Shown: positions 35,259-44,151 of the stretch, in pieces
How the letters are laid out: every line of letters begins with the position of its first letter
Position numbering within the stretch: the first letter of the stretch is position 1
Made by a program: the position numbers and the translations under genes
The notes under the pieces: generated by a model
The model's input: the letters and a program-made list of their open reading frames with translations, nothing else
Database searches by the model: none
Told to the model about the DNA's origin: nothing
Source: Vineibacter terrae
GTDB lineage: Bacteria; Pseudomonadota; Alphaproteobacteria; Reyranellales; Reyranellaceae
Direction of reading: 5' to 3'
Assembly (NCBI RefSeq): GCF_008039615.1
Contig: NZ_VDUZ01000023.1
Location: forward strand, 1 to 64,000
Length of the DNA: 64,000 bases

Positions 35259-36662
35259 TCAGCGCCGCGGCGCCGTTGCCTGCATCTTCCAACCTTCGGC
35301 CTTGGCCGTCGCCGCCCGCGCCTTCATCTTGGCGCGCAGCGGCCGCGCGGCCGCCGGCTTGTCGACCTGGCGCGCGCGTCCGAACGACACCGCATCCGCC
35401 GCGACGTCGGCCGTGACCACGCTGCCGGCCGTCACGTTGGCGCCGCGCCCCACGCGCACCGGCGCCACCAGGGATGAATTGGAGCCGATGAAGGCATCGT
35501 CGCCCACCACCGTGCGCCATTTGCCGTAGCCGTCGTAGTTCACGAAGATCGTTCCGGCGCCGATGTTGACGCGCTCGCCGACCGTGCCGTCGCCGAGATA
35601 GGAGACATGGTTGGCCTTGGCGCCGTCGCCGAGCGCGGTGTTCTTCAGCTCGATGAAGTTGCCGACATGCACCTCGCGGCCGATGCGCGTGCCGCCGCGC
35701 ACACGGGCAAAGGGGCCGACCGTCGAGCGCGCGCCGATCACCGCCTCCTCGATATGGCAGAAGCCGTGGATGGTGACGCCGTCGCCCACCGTGACACCCG
35801 GTCCGAAGAGCGTGTTGGGACCGATGGTGACATCGCGGCCGAAGCGTGTGTCCGCCGCAAGCCAGACGCTCGCGGGATCAATCATGGTCACGCCGCCGTC
35901 CAGCGCCGCCCGGCGCAGGCGTGCCTGCATCGCTGCCTCGGCTTCCGCCAGGTCGGCCTTGGAGTTGACGCCGCGGAACTCGGCCTCGCTGCCCTCGACA
36001 ACGACACAGCGATGCCCGGCCCGCCGCGCCAGCCCGACCAGGTCGGTGAGATAGTACTCGCCCTTGGCATTGTCGTTGCGCAGCCCACGCAGCAGGCCGG
36101 CCAGGAGCGTGCCATCGATGGCCATGACACCCGAGTTCACGACGTCGATCCTGCGTTCCTCGGCTGACGCGTCCCTGCCCTCGACGATGCGCTCGAGATC
36201 GCCGGCTGCGTTGCGCACCAGCCGCCCGTAGGGTGTCGGATCGGCGGCCCGAAAGCCCAGCACGCCCAAGGCGATGCGGCGCTTTGGACGGCCTGGGGCC
36301 TTGCGCCGCGCCGCCAGCAGGCGACGCAAGGTCGCGGTGGTCAGCAGCGGTGAGTCGCCGAATGCGACCAGGACATCGCCGCCAAACCCCTTAAGCGCCG
36401 GCAGCGCCGCCTTCACGGCATGGCCGGTGCCCAGCGGCCGATCCTGGATCACACAGCGATGAGGCGCAGCCGCCTGCGCCACGTCGTCGCGGCCCGGTGG
36501 CCCGACGACGATGATCCGGTCAGGCCGCAGCGCCTCGGCCGCCGCCAGCACATGCCGCAGCATGGGGCAGCCGGCGACCGGATGCAGCACCTTGGGGAGC
36601 GTGGACTTCATGCGGGTGCCGGCGCCGGCAGCCAGCACGACGACGGCGAGGGGACGTGTCAT
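35259..36662 (-). CDS. glmU: Bifunctional GlcNAc-1-P uridyltransferase / GlcN-1-P acetyltransferase
   Basis: A 467-aa bifunctional enzyme completing UDP-GlcNAc synthesis. The N-terminal pyrophosphorylase domain has the nucleotide loop LAAGAGTRMKSTLPKVLH (10-27), GTGHAV, and GEYYLTD. The C-terminal half is a left-handed beta helix of hexapeptide repeats (about 265-430) with KNTALGDGAKANHVSYLGD and GAGTIFVNYDGY typical of the acetyltransferase active site. A basic Ala/Lys/Arg tail follows. It is the upstream partner of glmS in a two-gene operon. Confidence 0.96.
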   Translation of the reverse strand: MTRPLAVVVLAAGAGTRMKSTLPKVLHPVAGCPMLRHVLAAAEALRPDRIIVVGPPGRDDVAQAAAPHRCVIQDRPLGTGHAVKAALPALKGFGGDVLVAFGDSPLLTTATLRRLLAARRKAPGRPKRRIALGVLGFRAADPTPYGRLVRNAAGDLERIVEGRDASAEERRIDVVNSGVMAIDGTLLAGLLRGLRNDNAKGEYYLTDLVGLARRAGHRCVVVEGSEAEFRGVNSKADLAEAEAAMQARLRRAALDGGVTMIDPASVWLAADTRFGRDVTIGPNTLFGPGVTVGDGVTIHGFCHIEEAVIGARSTVGPFARVRGGTRIGREVHVGNFIELKNTALGDGAKANHVSYLGDGTVGERVNIGAGTIFVNYDGYGKWRTVVGDDAFIGSNSSLVAPVRVGRGANVTAGSVVTADVAADAVSFGRARQVDKPAAARPLRAKMKARAATAKAEGWKMQATAPRR

Positions 36663-36751
36663 AGATCACAGACTTCGTGGGCGAAACAGCCGGCCACACT
36701 ATGGCGTAAACCGCGGCCGCCGTCACCATCGCGCCGAGCCGGCGATGATGC

Positions 36752-37168
36752 TCAGGCCTCGATCGCTGCCGGTCCGCCGGGATCGCGCACACCGAGCAGC
36801 TTGAGTACCGCGGCAATATCGGCGCTGATATAGGGCTTGCCGAAGAAGCGCACCAGGGGGTCGCCTTTGAACTGCGCGCGCAGGGTTTCGTCCTCGTAGC
36901 CGGTCGCGATCACGATCGGCAGATCGGCGCGCGAGGCCCGCAGCTCGGCCGCGAGGATATCGCCTGCCCGATCGGGCAGGCCGACATCGAGGATCGCTGC
37001 GTCGACACGTCCCTGCAGCTGGCCCAGCCGCTCGAGCGCCTCCGTGGCGGAGCCCGTGGGCTCGACCCGGAAGCCGAGATCGGCGAGCGCATCGCACAAG
37101 ACCATCCGCACCAGGGCGTCGTCCTCGACGACCAGGATCGACGGCGCGGCAACGTCGCTATCCATCAT
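36752..37168 (-). CDS. Single-domain response regulator (CheY-like receiver)
   Basis: A 138-aa stand-alone receiver domain: acidic pocket E15/D16/D17 (VVEDDALV), phospho-acceptor D61 (AAILDVGLPD), T89 (IATGYED) and K111 (FFGKPYI). There is no output domain. The start is one of two adjacent ATGs at 37168/37165; the frame runs much further upstream, but that part is antisense to the HAD phosphatase gene and not protein-like. It is divergent from that gene across 87 bases. No histidine kinase is adjacent, so it is an orphan; receivers with this GYEDE core often partner hybrid kinases. Confidence 0.9.
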   Translation of the reverse strand: MMDSDVAAPSILVVEDDALVRMVLCDALADLGFRVEPTGSATEALERLGQLQGRVDAAILDVGLPDRAGDILAAELRASRADLPIVIATGYEDETLRAQFKGDPLVRFFGKPYISADIAAVLKLLGVRDPGGPAAIEA

Positions 37169-37255
37169 GGCCGCAAGTGTGGCAGCCGGCGATCCCCCTG
37201 CCAAGCGCGGCGGGACGCTTGCGCGGTTGCTGTCAATTGACGCATCTAGCCATCC

Positions 37256-37963
37256 ATGACTGTCGACATCGCCGATTTCCCTTTTCGCACCGTCATCTTC
37301 GACCTCGACGGCACCCTGATCGACAGCGCCGGCGACGTCGGCGCCGCCGTCAACCGCGTGCTCGCGGACCACGGCCTGGCACCGATCGATGCCGAGGCGC
37401 AGCGATCCCTGATGGGTGAAGGTGGACGCGTGCGCACGCGCAAGGCCTTTGCCCTGCGCGGCAAGGATCTCGACGAGGCCGAGCTCAGCGCCTGCGTCCG
37501 CGACTTCGTGCGCTACTACGCCGAGCACCCGATCGACAGCACCGTGCCCTACCCTGGCGTCATCGGCACCCTGAGGCGCTTGGCCGACGCCGGCGTGCGC
37601 ATGGCCGTCTGCACCAACAAGTATGAGGGCTCGGCGCGCGACGTGCTCGCCCGCCTCGGCCTGATGCCACCGATAGAGGATGCCGCCGGGGCCGATTCCT
37701 TCGACGTGCGCAAGCCGCACCCCGGCCACATCCTGAACCTCCTGGCACGGATGGGCGCGGCCCCCGGCGAGGCCCTGATGGTGGGCGATTCGATCCACGA
37801 CGTGAAAGCGGCCAAGGCCGCCGGCCTGCCGGTGATCGCCGTGTCATGGGGCTACACCCTCACGCCGGCCCGCGAGCTCGGCGCCGATGCCGTGATCGAC
37901 CGGTTCGACGACCTGCTCGCCGCCGCCGCGCAGCTGCCCCGGCCGCAGCCGCAACCCGGCTAA
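37256..37963 (+). CDS. HAD-superfamily phosphatase, phosphoglycolate phosphatase-like
   Basis: A 235-aa HAD hydrolase with motif I FDLDGTLIDS (nucleophile D16, acid D18), motif II VCTNK, motif III Lys in DVRKPHPG, and motif IV MVGDSIHDVKAA. The helical cap between motifs I and II matches subclass I (Gph/PGP). Most likely it dephosphorylates 2-phosphoglycolate or a related small phosphoester, but Gph and other cap-C1 phosphatases are hard to separate by eye. Its stop codon overlaps the stop codon of the convergent AI-2E transporter gene. Confidence 0.87.
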   Translation: MTVDIADFPFRTVIFDLDGTLIDSAGDVGAAVNRVLADHGLAPIDAEAQRSLMGEGGRVRTRKAFALRGKDLDEAELSACVRDFVRYYAEHPIDSTVPYPGVIGTLRRLADAGVRMAVCTNKYEGSARDVLARLGLMPPIEDAAGADSFDVRKPHPGHILNLLARMGAAPGEALMVGDSIHDVKAAKAAGLPVIAVSWGYTLTPARELGADAVIDRFDDLLAAAAQLPRPQPQPG

Positions 37964-39792
37964 GCCGCCTTCTCCCGGCGCTCGGCGGCGTTGGCGACGA
38001 GGTCGCAGACGTCGGACACGGTGCGGGCGATCGGATATGGCGGCGAGGCCGACCCACCCGCCGTCTGCCCGATCTCGGCCCCGAACGCCCCGATGACGAC
38101 CGGCACGTCGCGAACGCCGTGCAGGCGCAACCGGCGCAGGAGATGGTTGATGACGGTGGCCGAGCCCGGCAGCAGGACGCAGAAAGCGACGACGCTGGGC
38201 GCCGGCTCCTGCGCCGCCGCGACCGCCAGCTCGCGCAGCGCATGGACCCGAGCCGGAATGTTGCGGTGGATGAGCGCGGCGGCGGTCAGGACCGCGGCAG
38301 CACGGTCGAGGTCGCTGCGGCCGCCAATGCATAGCACCTGGGCATTGCTCGCCGGCGGCGACGCCACCGCCGCTTCCTCGCCGTCGCTCGAAGCCGTGTC
38401 CAGCTCCTCGCGTGCCGTGTCGACGATCTCCTCGATGCCCTCGGCGATCAGCGACTGCCGGTCGCTGTCCAGGGCACCGCGCCGGCGGTCGGTCTCGGCC
38501 AGCACCAGCAGCGGCAGGAGCACCTTGTCGAACAGCGCCGGCGAGCCGCTTTCGCGCGCGTATTCGACCGCGATCTCGATGGCGTCGAACGGCGAGTGCG
38601 CCAGCAGGCGATGATAGATCTGCGCCTCCACCGGCAGGGCCGGCTCGTCGGCCAACAGGATGTCCAGGAACGCCAGCTGCGGCACGTGGCGGCCGATCAC
38701 GACCAGGCAGACTGTGAGCGGCATGGCCAGCAGGAGCCCCACCGGCCCCCAGAGGGCGGCCCAGGTGATGGTCGATATCAGGACCGCCAGTGGCGATATG
38801 CCGGTGGAGCTGCCGTAGAGCAGCGGCTCGACGACCTGGCCCGCGACCACCTCGCACAGCACGATCAGGCCCAGGGTCATCAGCGGCAGCGTCCAGCCCG
38901 GCGACACCGCGAAGGCGACCAGGGTCGGGACCAATGCGCCGATCACGGCGCCGGCATAGGGCACGAACCGCAGCACGCCGCCCAGCAGGCCCCAGACCAA
39001 CGGGTTGGGCATCCCCATGAGCCACAGGCCGATCGCGATGGTGGTGCCGTAGCTGATATTGATCAGCACCTGCATCGCGAGGAAGCGGCTCAGGCGTGAC
39101 ACCGCATCGTTGATGGCCTCGGTGGTGCGGCTGATGTCGCCGCGGCTGATCAGGTGGATCAGGCGATCGCGCAGCGGCTCGCGCTCCAGCAGCATGAAGA
39201 CCACGAGCACGATGATCAGGCCCATCAGCAGCAGCGGCACCACGACCGGCAGCAGGAACGATGCCACGATGTCGAGCGCCGTGCCGTCCATGACAGCCGC
39301 TGCGGGCGCCGGCGGTGGCGGCGGTGCCGACGCACCGGGCGCGGCCGTGCCGGCGGCGCCCTGCGGCCGAGTCAGCTCGCCGATCAGCTCGCGCACGCCG
39401 CCCACGGCGTCGGCCAGCACGCCGCCACCGCCACGCAGCTCCTCGATCTTCTGATGCAGGTTGCTGCGATACTTGGGAAGGTTGGCCGCCAGGTCGGTGA
39501 GCTGCCAGGCCAGCAGGAAGGTGAGCCCGCCCACCACCAGGACGGCGACCAGCACCGAGAGCGCCACCGCCGCCTTCAGGCCCACGAACCGGCGCAGCAC
39601 GGACACCAGTGGCCCCAGCGCGAAGCTGATCAGCGCGGTAAGGGCCACCGGAATGAGCACATCGCGGCCGAAATAGAGGAAGCCGATCACGACCGCCGCC
39701 GCCAGCAGAGCCGCCGCGACCGACTGGATCGACGCGGCTGACCGCGTCGACTCGGCACTCGATGAGGAAAGGGGCTTTAGGACCGCTGGCAT
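37960..39792 (-). CDS. AI-2E family (PerM-like) transporter with C-terminal extension
   Basis: A 610-aa membrane protein of the AI-2E/PerM exporter family. About eight hydrophobic segments fall in residues 20-370, with family signatures LLGGVLRFVPYAGAVIGALVP and VVEPLLYGSSTGISPLAVLIS. A Pro/Ala-rich loop interrupts the N-terminal part. A further 240 residues after the membrane core (about 370-610) contain an Asp/Glu-rich stretch and a Rossmann-like segment (QVLCIGGRSDLDRAAAV ... VVIGAFGAEIG). I chose ATG 39792, with no clear Shine-Dalgarno; the frame is open to 39954. Transport substrate unknown; PerM members need not export AI-2. Confidence 0.88.
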   Translation of the reverse strand: MPAVLKPLSSSSAESTRSAASIQSVAAALLAAAVVIGFLYFGRDVLIPVALTALISFALGPLVSVLRRFVGLKAAVALSVLVAVLVVGGLTFLLAWQLTDLAANLPKYRSNLHQKIEELRGGGGVLADAVGGVRELIGELTRPQGAAGTAAPGASAPPPPPAPAAAVMDGTALDIVASFLLPVVVPLLLMGLIIVLVVFMLLEREPLRDRLIHLISRGDISRTTEAINDAVSRLSRFLAMQVLINISYGTTIAIGLWLMGMPNPLVWGLLGGVLRFVPYAGAVIGALVPTLVAFAVSPGWTLPLMTLGLIVLCEVVAGQVVEPLLYGSSTGISPLAVLISTITWAALWGPVGLLLAMPLTVCLVVIGRHVPQLAFLDILLADEPALPVEAQIYHRLLAHSPFDAIEIAVEYARESGSPALFDKVLLPLLVLAETDRRRGALDSDRQSLIAEGIEEIVDTAREELDTASSDGEEAAVASPPASNAQVLCIGGRSDLDRAAAVLTAAALIHRNIPARVHALRELAVAAAQEPAPSVVAFCVLLPGSATVINHLLRRLRLHGVRDVPVVIGAFGAEIGQTAGGSASPPYPIARTVSDVCDLVANAAERREKAA

Positions 39793-39926
39793 GAAGGCCT
39801 GTGAGACAGGGTGGACGCCCACCCGCCCAAGCCCAGTTCCGAATGAACGGCACTGCGGATGAAAGGTTCCTCGGCTTCCTTGACAGGCGGGGCGTCTACG
39901 CCATATACGGCGCCTCCAGGATCTAC

Positions 39927-40001
39927 GGGCGCTTAGCTCAGCGGGAGAGCACACCCTTCACACGGGTGGGGTCGTAGGTTCAATCCCTACAGCGCCCACC
40001 A
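39927..40001 (+). tRNA. tRNA-Val (anticodon CAC)
   Basis: Full cloverleaf: acceptor GGGCGCT/AGCGCCC, D stem GCTC/GAGC, anticodon stem CACCC/GGGTG with loop TTCACAC (anticodon CAC, reads GUG), variable loop GGGTC, T stem GTAGG/CCTAC with loop TTCAATC, discriminator A, and an encoded CCA at 39999-40001. Confidence 0.96.
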
Positions 40002-40085
40002 TTCCTCCTCGAAAGACGACCCGCGCGATCACGGCACGGAACAGCGCAGCAGCGCTGCTGTCCCTTGCCGCAGCCACGCTTGCCC

Positions 40086-43000
40086 TCAGAACCGGTAGGC
40101 GAGATTTCCCTTGATGCTGTGGTCCTGGGCATCACCAGAGACGACGCCGGCATAGACAGCACCGATGGTGAGAGATTTGCCGATCTCGAGATCGAAGCCG
40201 GCCTCGATAACCGCCGCGTCGCGCGCGATCGGCACACCCTCGACGCCGAACGAGGCGCCGCCGGCGAAGGCCAGCCGGGCAGCCGGCGTCACGTCACCGA
40301 AGGCGTGACGCCAGCCCAGCGTGCCGCGCACGGTGAGCGTCTTGCTGTCGTCGTTCCACACCTGCGCCGCAGCACGCACACCCAGGGTGGTGAACAGGTT
40401 GCTGTCACTGCCGCCGCGGGCGCGCAGGGCGGCAGGGCCACCGGCTTCGCCGAAGCGGTCGGTGTCGAGATGCACCCAGGCGAGGCTGGCAAAGGGCTCG
40501 ACTGCTGCATTGCCCAGCGCCAGCGCATAGCCGGCTTCGCCGAAGAGCTGCGTGGTGCGCGCATCGTAATCCGCCTTGGCGCTGTCGGCGAAGCCGGGGA
40601 AGGCGATGCCGCGGCTGGTGTCGATGCTGTGCCAGGTGTGGGCCGCGCCCAGGCGCAGGCCAAGCGCGCCGAACCGGGCGCCGCCATAGAGGGCCAAGTG
40701 ATAGCTATCGATCGAGGCATGTGACGCGCGGCCATCGACATCGAGCGTGGTGCGGCTGTAGCCGGTGGCGAGTCCGACCGTCCAGGTGCCATCGATCGTG
40801 GTGTCGGCACCGATGAAGAAGCCGCCCGTGGTGCGGTCCAGGCCCGCGGCGTTGCCATCGTCCCCGACATGGCCCCAGGCGCCGAAGGCCTGCGTCCAGG
40901 CGGTGATCGCGGTGCCGTCCTGCGGCCGCTGCGCCTGATCCGACATCTGCGCCAAGGCGGCGAACTGCGGCGCGGTGCCACCCGCACCGGTGCCGGCCTG
41001 GCGCGTGCGGCCGATGACAGCGGCGCGCAGATAGTGGCTTTCATCGATCAGCACGCTGCGCGTCGAGGCATGGATCTCGCCGGAGAGCGTATTGAAGGCC
41101 TGCCGGACGGCGGCGGTGTCGGGCAGGCTGGCGATGGCATCGTAGAGCGCATTGCCGACACCCAGGCTCTCGGCACCGCGGCCGGCCGCGCACTGGTTGC
41201 GCGCGGCGGCGACATCGCAGAAGGCGACGGCGTTGCGGGTGACGTCGAGGTAGACGTTGCTGGGATCGTAGGTGAGCGCGAGGTTGAGGAACGGCAGGTT
41301 CTGGGTGAAGCCGTCGAAGGCGCCGCTGACGCCGGCATCGGCGGTGAGGATGGTGTAGCGGCTGCCGATGGCATAGCTGCCGCCGGCCTTGACGACCGAG
41401 ACGGTGCCGCCGGTCAAGGTCGCGGTGCCTGTCGCGTGCAGCAGGTCGCTCTGGCCCCCCGGATTGATCTCGACTTCGTAGGTCGAGCCGGGCGCGAAGC
41501 CGATGTTGCCAGCGACGTTCAGCGTCCCGATGGAATTGCCCGGCGCCACGGTGCCGCCTGAGGCGACAATGCCGCCCACGCTGCCGGTGCCAGCCAAGGT
41601 GCCGCCGGTGACGCTGACGACTGAGCCAGCGATGCTGCCGTTGACCGCCAGCCGTCCGCTCTCGACGGCGGTCCCTCCGGTGTAGGTGCTGGTGCCGGTG
41701 AGGATGGTGGTGCCGCTGCCGATCTGGCGCACGCCGCCGCTGCCGGCGATCACGTTGTCAAACGTGGCGGCATCAGACCGGTTGAAGGCCAGCGTGCCGT
41801 GGTTGGCGATGGTGCCGGCGACGGAGCCCGTGGCGCCGCCATTGCCCAGCTGCAGCGTGCCGGCGTTGATGGTGGTGCCGCCGCCATAGGTATTGGCCGC
41901 GGTCAGCACCGTGGTGCCGGTGCCGTTCTGTTGCACCGCGCCGGTGCCGGAGATGGTGCCGGTAAGCACCAGCGTGTCGGAGTGGTTGATGCTGAGCGTG
42001 GCGTTGTTGACGACGTCGCCCGCGAGCGCGCCCGACGTGCCGCCGTTGCCCAGCTGCAGGACACCCGATGTGATCGTCGTGGGACCGGCGTAGGTGTTGT
42101 TGCCGATCAGGACCAGGGTGCCGGTGCCTGTCTTGGTAAGGCCGCCGGCGCCGCCGATGACGCCGCTCACGGCGAGGTCGGCATCGGTCCGCACGGTGCC
42201 GCCGGCGCTGTCCAGCGTGACGCTGCGTGCGGTGGCGAACGCGGCCGTGGTCTGCAGGGTGCCGCCGTTGAAGGTCAGCCCGCCGCTGGCGGCGCCGAGG
42301 TTGGCGTCGGCGGCGACGGCGAGCGTGCCGGCGTTGAGCACTGTGCCGCCGCCATAGGTGTTTAGAGCGGTCAAGGTCAGGGTGCCGGTGCCATTGTGCT
42401 CGACGGCACCGCTGCCGGAGATGACATTCGCGAATGTCACGGCATCGGAACGGTTGAAGGCGAAGATGCCGTTGTTGACGACGTCACCCACGATCGAGCC
42501 CGTCGTGCCGCCGTCGCCGAGCTGCAGGCGGCCGGCACTCACGACAGTGCCGCCGGTGTAGGTGTTGGTGGCGGTGAGCGCCGTGGTGCCGGTGCCGACC
42601 TGGCTCACCGAACCGCCGCCGCTGATGACGCCGGCATGGACCAGCGTATCGCTGCGGTTGAAGGCGAGCGTGCCGTCGTTGGCGACGTCGCCGATGATCG
42701 AGCCCGTGGTGCCGCCGTCGCCGATCTGCAGGGTGCCCGCCTGGATCTGCCACGGCGTGGCGACGGTACCATTGCCGGTCAGGATCCAGGTGCCGGTGCC
42801 GGTCTTCTCGAAGCGGTCGAAGTTCTGGTACTGCGGGCCGACCGCCGAGACATCGAACGTATCGGTGCCCGTGCCGCCCAGCCGCAGCGTGTCGTTGATC
42901 TCCACGGCGCTCGCGATCACGTTGCCGATGATGATCGACCCGGCCTGCAGCTCCAGGGTGCTCGTCCGTGCGGTCGACAATACGATGGCGTCGGTGCCAC

Positions 43001-43979
43001 CGCTGCCGGCGCGGATGGTGCCGCTGTTGGTCAGCGTGGCATTGATAACGAGTGCCGTGGTGGCGATCCCGGCGCCACCGGCGCCGCCCGCGATCGTGCC
43101 GCTGTTGGTCAGCGTGAGATTGATAACGTTCGCAGCGTTGGTGAGCCCGGCGGCACCGGTGCCGCCCTCGATCGTGCCGGTATTGATGATCGGCAGTGTG
43201 TTGATCCGCACCACGACGCCGGCGTTGCCCGTCATGACGCCGTTCAGGTCGGATCCCCCGCGGATCGTGCCATGATTGATCAGTGTGCTGCCGCTGCCGC
43301 CGAGGCCGCCGATATCGACGCCCGAACTGCTGATTGCGCCCTGGCTGTTGGCCCCTTGAATGAGGCCGTAGTTGGTCAGCGTGCCACTACTGGTGACCAG
43401 AACGCCGGGTCCTCTGGTCGTACCGACGGTAGCCGTCCCACCGCTGATCGTGCCGTAGTTCACCAGGTTCCCGCGGCTGGACAGAACGGCGCCAGGACCG
43501 GCATCCGTACCGTCACCGCCCCGGATCGTCCCATTGTTGATGACCGACGAGTCAAAGTTCACGCTAAGGCCCGCCTGGCCCGCGCCTATCCCGGCGTTGC
43601 TGGCGCCCGTGACCGTGCCCACGATCGTCACCGGGCCGCCGGCGCCCGCGAAGATGAGCGCGCCCACGCCCGGGAGTGTGCCCGAGATCGTGAAGCCCTG
43701 CGTGTCGATGGTTATGGGCTTCATAGGGGTCGGCAGCACCGTGGTCCCGGTCGCGAAACTCCCGGTCAGCGTGATCGTCGAGGCGGGGTCGGGGCTGGCG
43801 TTCGCCGCGGCGATGGCGTCGCGCAATTGCTGGTCGGTGCCGGCTGGGAAGTCCGCTGCCCATGCCGGCGGCGGCAGCCAGCAGGCGACGGCCAGAGCGG
43901 CGCATGAGACGCCCGATAGAAGTCTTCCCTTGCCGGTGATAGATGCGCTTACCAGACCACGCCCCAACCACGCACACAT
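40086..43979 (-). CDS. Autotransporter (type Va secretion) with PATR repeats
   Basis: A 1297-aa autotransporter. A signal peptide (basic start, hydrophobic core, PPPAWAAD cleavage near residue 42) is followed by a beta-helical passenger rich in Gly/Thr/Asn with NYGTISGG- and NSGTIAGG-type coils (about 120-370), then about seven autotransporter-associated repeats (NTYTGGTVVSAGRLQLGDGG type, about 395-780). A linker with LYDAIASLPDTAAVRQAF leads to the 12-strand barrel (about 1020-1297), which ends with the required terminal Phe (GNLAYRF). The passenger probably reaches the cell surface as an adhesin or matrix protein; no enzyme motif is visible. The gene lies 84 bases from the tRNA-Val gene, and its 5' flank is A+T-richer than average, hinting at acquisition. 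Confidence 0.92.
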   Translation of the reverse strand: MCAWLGRGLVSASITGKGRLLSGVSCAALAVACWLPPPAWAADFPAGTDQQLRDAIAAANASPDPASTITLTGSFATGTTVLPTPMKPITIDTQGFTISGTLPGVGALIFAGAGGPVTIVGTVTGASNAGIGAGQAGLSVNFDSSVINNGTIRGGDGTDAGPGAVLSSRGNLVNYGTISGGTATVGTTRGPGVLVTSSGTLTNYGLIQGANSQGAISSSGVDIGGLGGSGSTLINHGTIRGGSDLNGVMTGNAGVVVRINTLPIINTGTIEGGTGAAGLTNAANVINLTLTNSGTIAGGAGGAGIATTALVINATLTNSGTIRAGSGGTDAIVLSTARTSTLELQAGSIIIGNVIASAVEINDTLRLGGTGTDTFDVSAVGPQYQNFDRFEKTGTGTWILTGNGTVATPWQIQAGTLQIGDGGTTGSIIGDVANDGTLAFNRSDTLVHAGVISGGGSVSQVGTGTTALTATNTYTGGTVVSAGRLQLGDGGTTGSIVGDVVNNGIFAFNRSDAVTFANVISGSGAVEHNGTGTLTLTALNTYGGGTVLNAGTLAVAADANLGAASGGLTFNGGTLQTTAAFATARSVTLDSAGGTVRTDADLAVSGVIGGAGGLTKTGTGTLVLIGNNTYAGPTTITSGVLQLGNGGTSGALAGDVVNNATLSINHSDTLVLTGTISGTGAVQQNGTGTTVLTAANTYGGGTTINAGTLQLGNGGATGSVAGTIANHGTLAFNRSDAATFDNVIAGSGGVRQIGSGTTILTGTSTYTGGTAVESGRLAVNGSIAGSVVSVTGGTLAGTGSVGGIVASGGTVAPGNSIGTLNVAGNIGFAPGSTYEVEINPGGQSDLLHATGTATLTGGTVSVVKAGGSYAIGSRYTILTADAGVSGAFDGFTQNLPFLNLALTYDPSNVYLDVTRNAVAFCDVAAARNQCAAGRGAESLGVGNALYDAIASLPDTAAVRQAFNTLSGEIHASTRSVLIDESHYLRAAVIGRTRQAGTGAGGTAPQFAALAQMSDQAQRPQDGTAITAWTQAFGAWGHVGDDGNAAGLDRTTGGFFIGADTTIDGTWTVGLATGYSRTTLDVDGRASHASIDSYHLALYGGARFGALGLRLGAAHTWHSIDTSRGIAFPGFADSAKADYDARTTQLFGEAGYALALGNAAVEPFASLAWVHLDTDRFGEAGGPAALRARGGSDSNLFTTLGVRAAAQVWNDDSKTLTVRGTLGWRHAFGDVTPAARLAFAGGASFGVEGVPIARDAAVIEAGFDLEIGKSLTIGAVYAGVVSGDAQDHSIKGNLAYRF
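41640..42790 (-). repeat. Internal tandem repeats coding for the autotransporter passenger
   Basis: Within the autotransporter gene, DNA for the motif NTYxGGTxxxAGxLQLGxGG recurs about every 140-150 bases, with variable spacers GDVxNxGxxxFNRSD. Boundaries are approximate. Such repeats can recombine and change passenger length between strains. Confidence 0.7.
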
Positions 43980-44151
43980 GTTTTTCTACCGTATAAGACA
44001 TGAGCAATAAGTATCTGATATTCGTCAGACAACACTGATGCCGACAAGCGTGGGAAAGGCTCGCACGGCGACGTAACGCTCCACGGCGGACCAGATTGTC
44101 GATCCTTGCGCGGCGACTCCCGGCGCGTGTATTTCGCAGCCGGGATCGCCG

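Noticed and set aside
37844-39853. A 669-codon minus-strand frame over the AI-2E transporter gene
   Set aside because: It is the shifted frame of the membrane protein gene, with no hydrophobic pattern or motif.
41640-42790. Possible CRISPR array because of regular spacing
   Set aside because: The repeats are imperfect, about 140-150 bases apart and in frame; they encode autotransporter passenger repeats.
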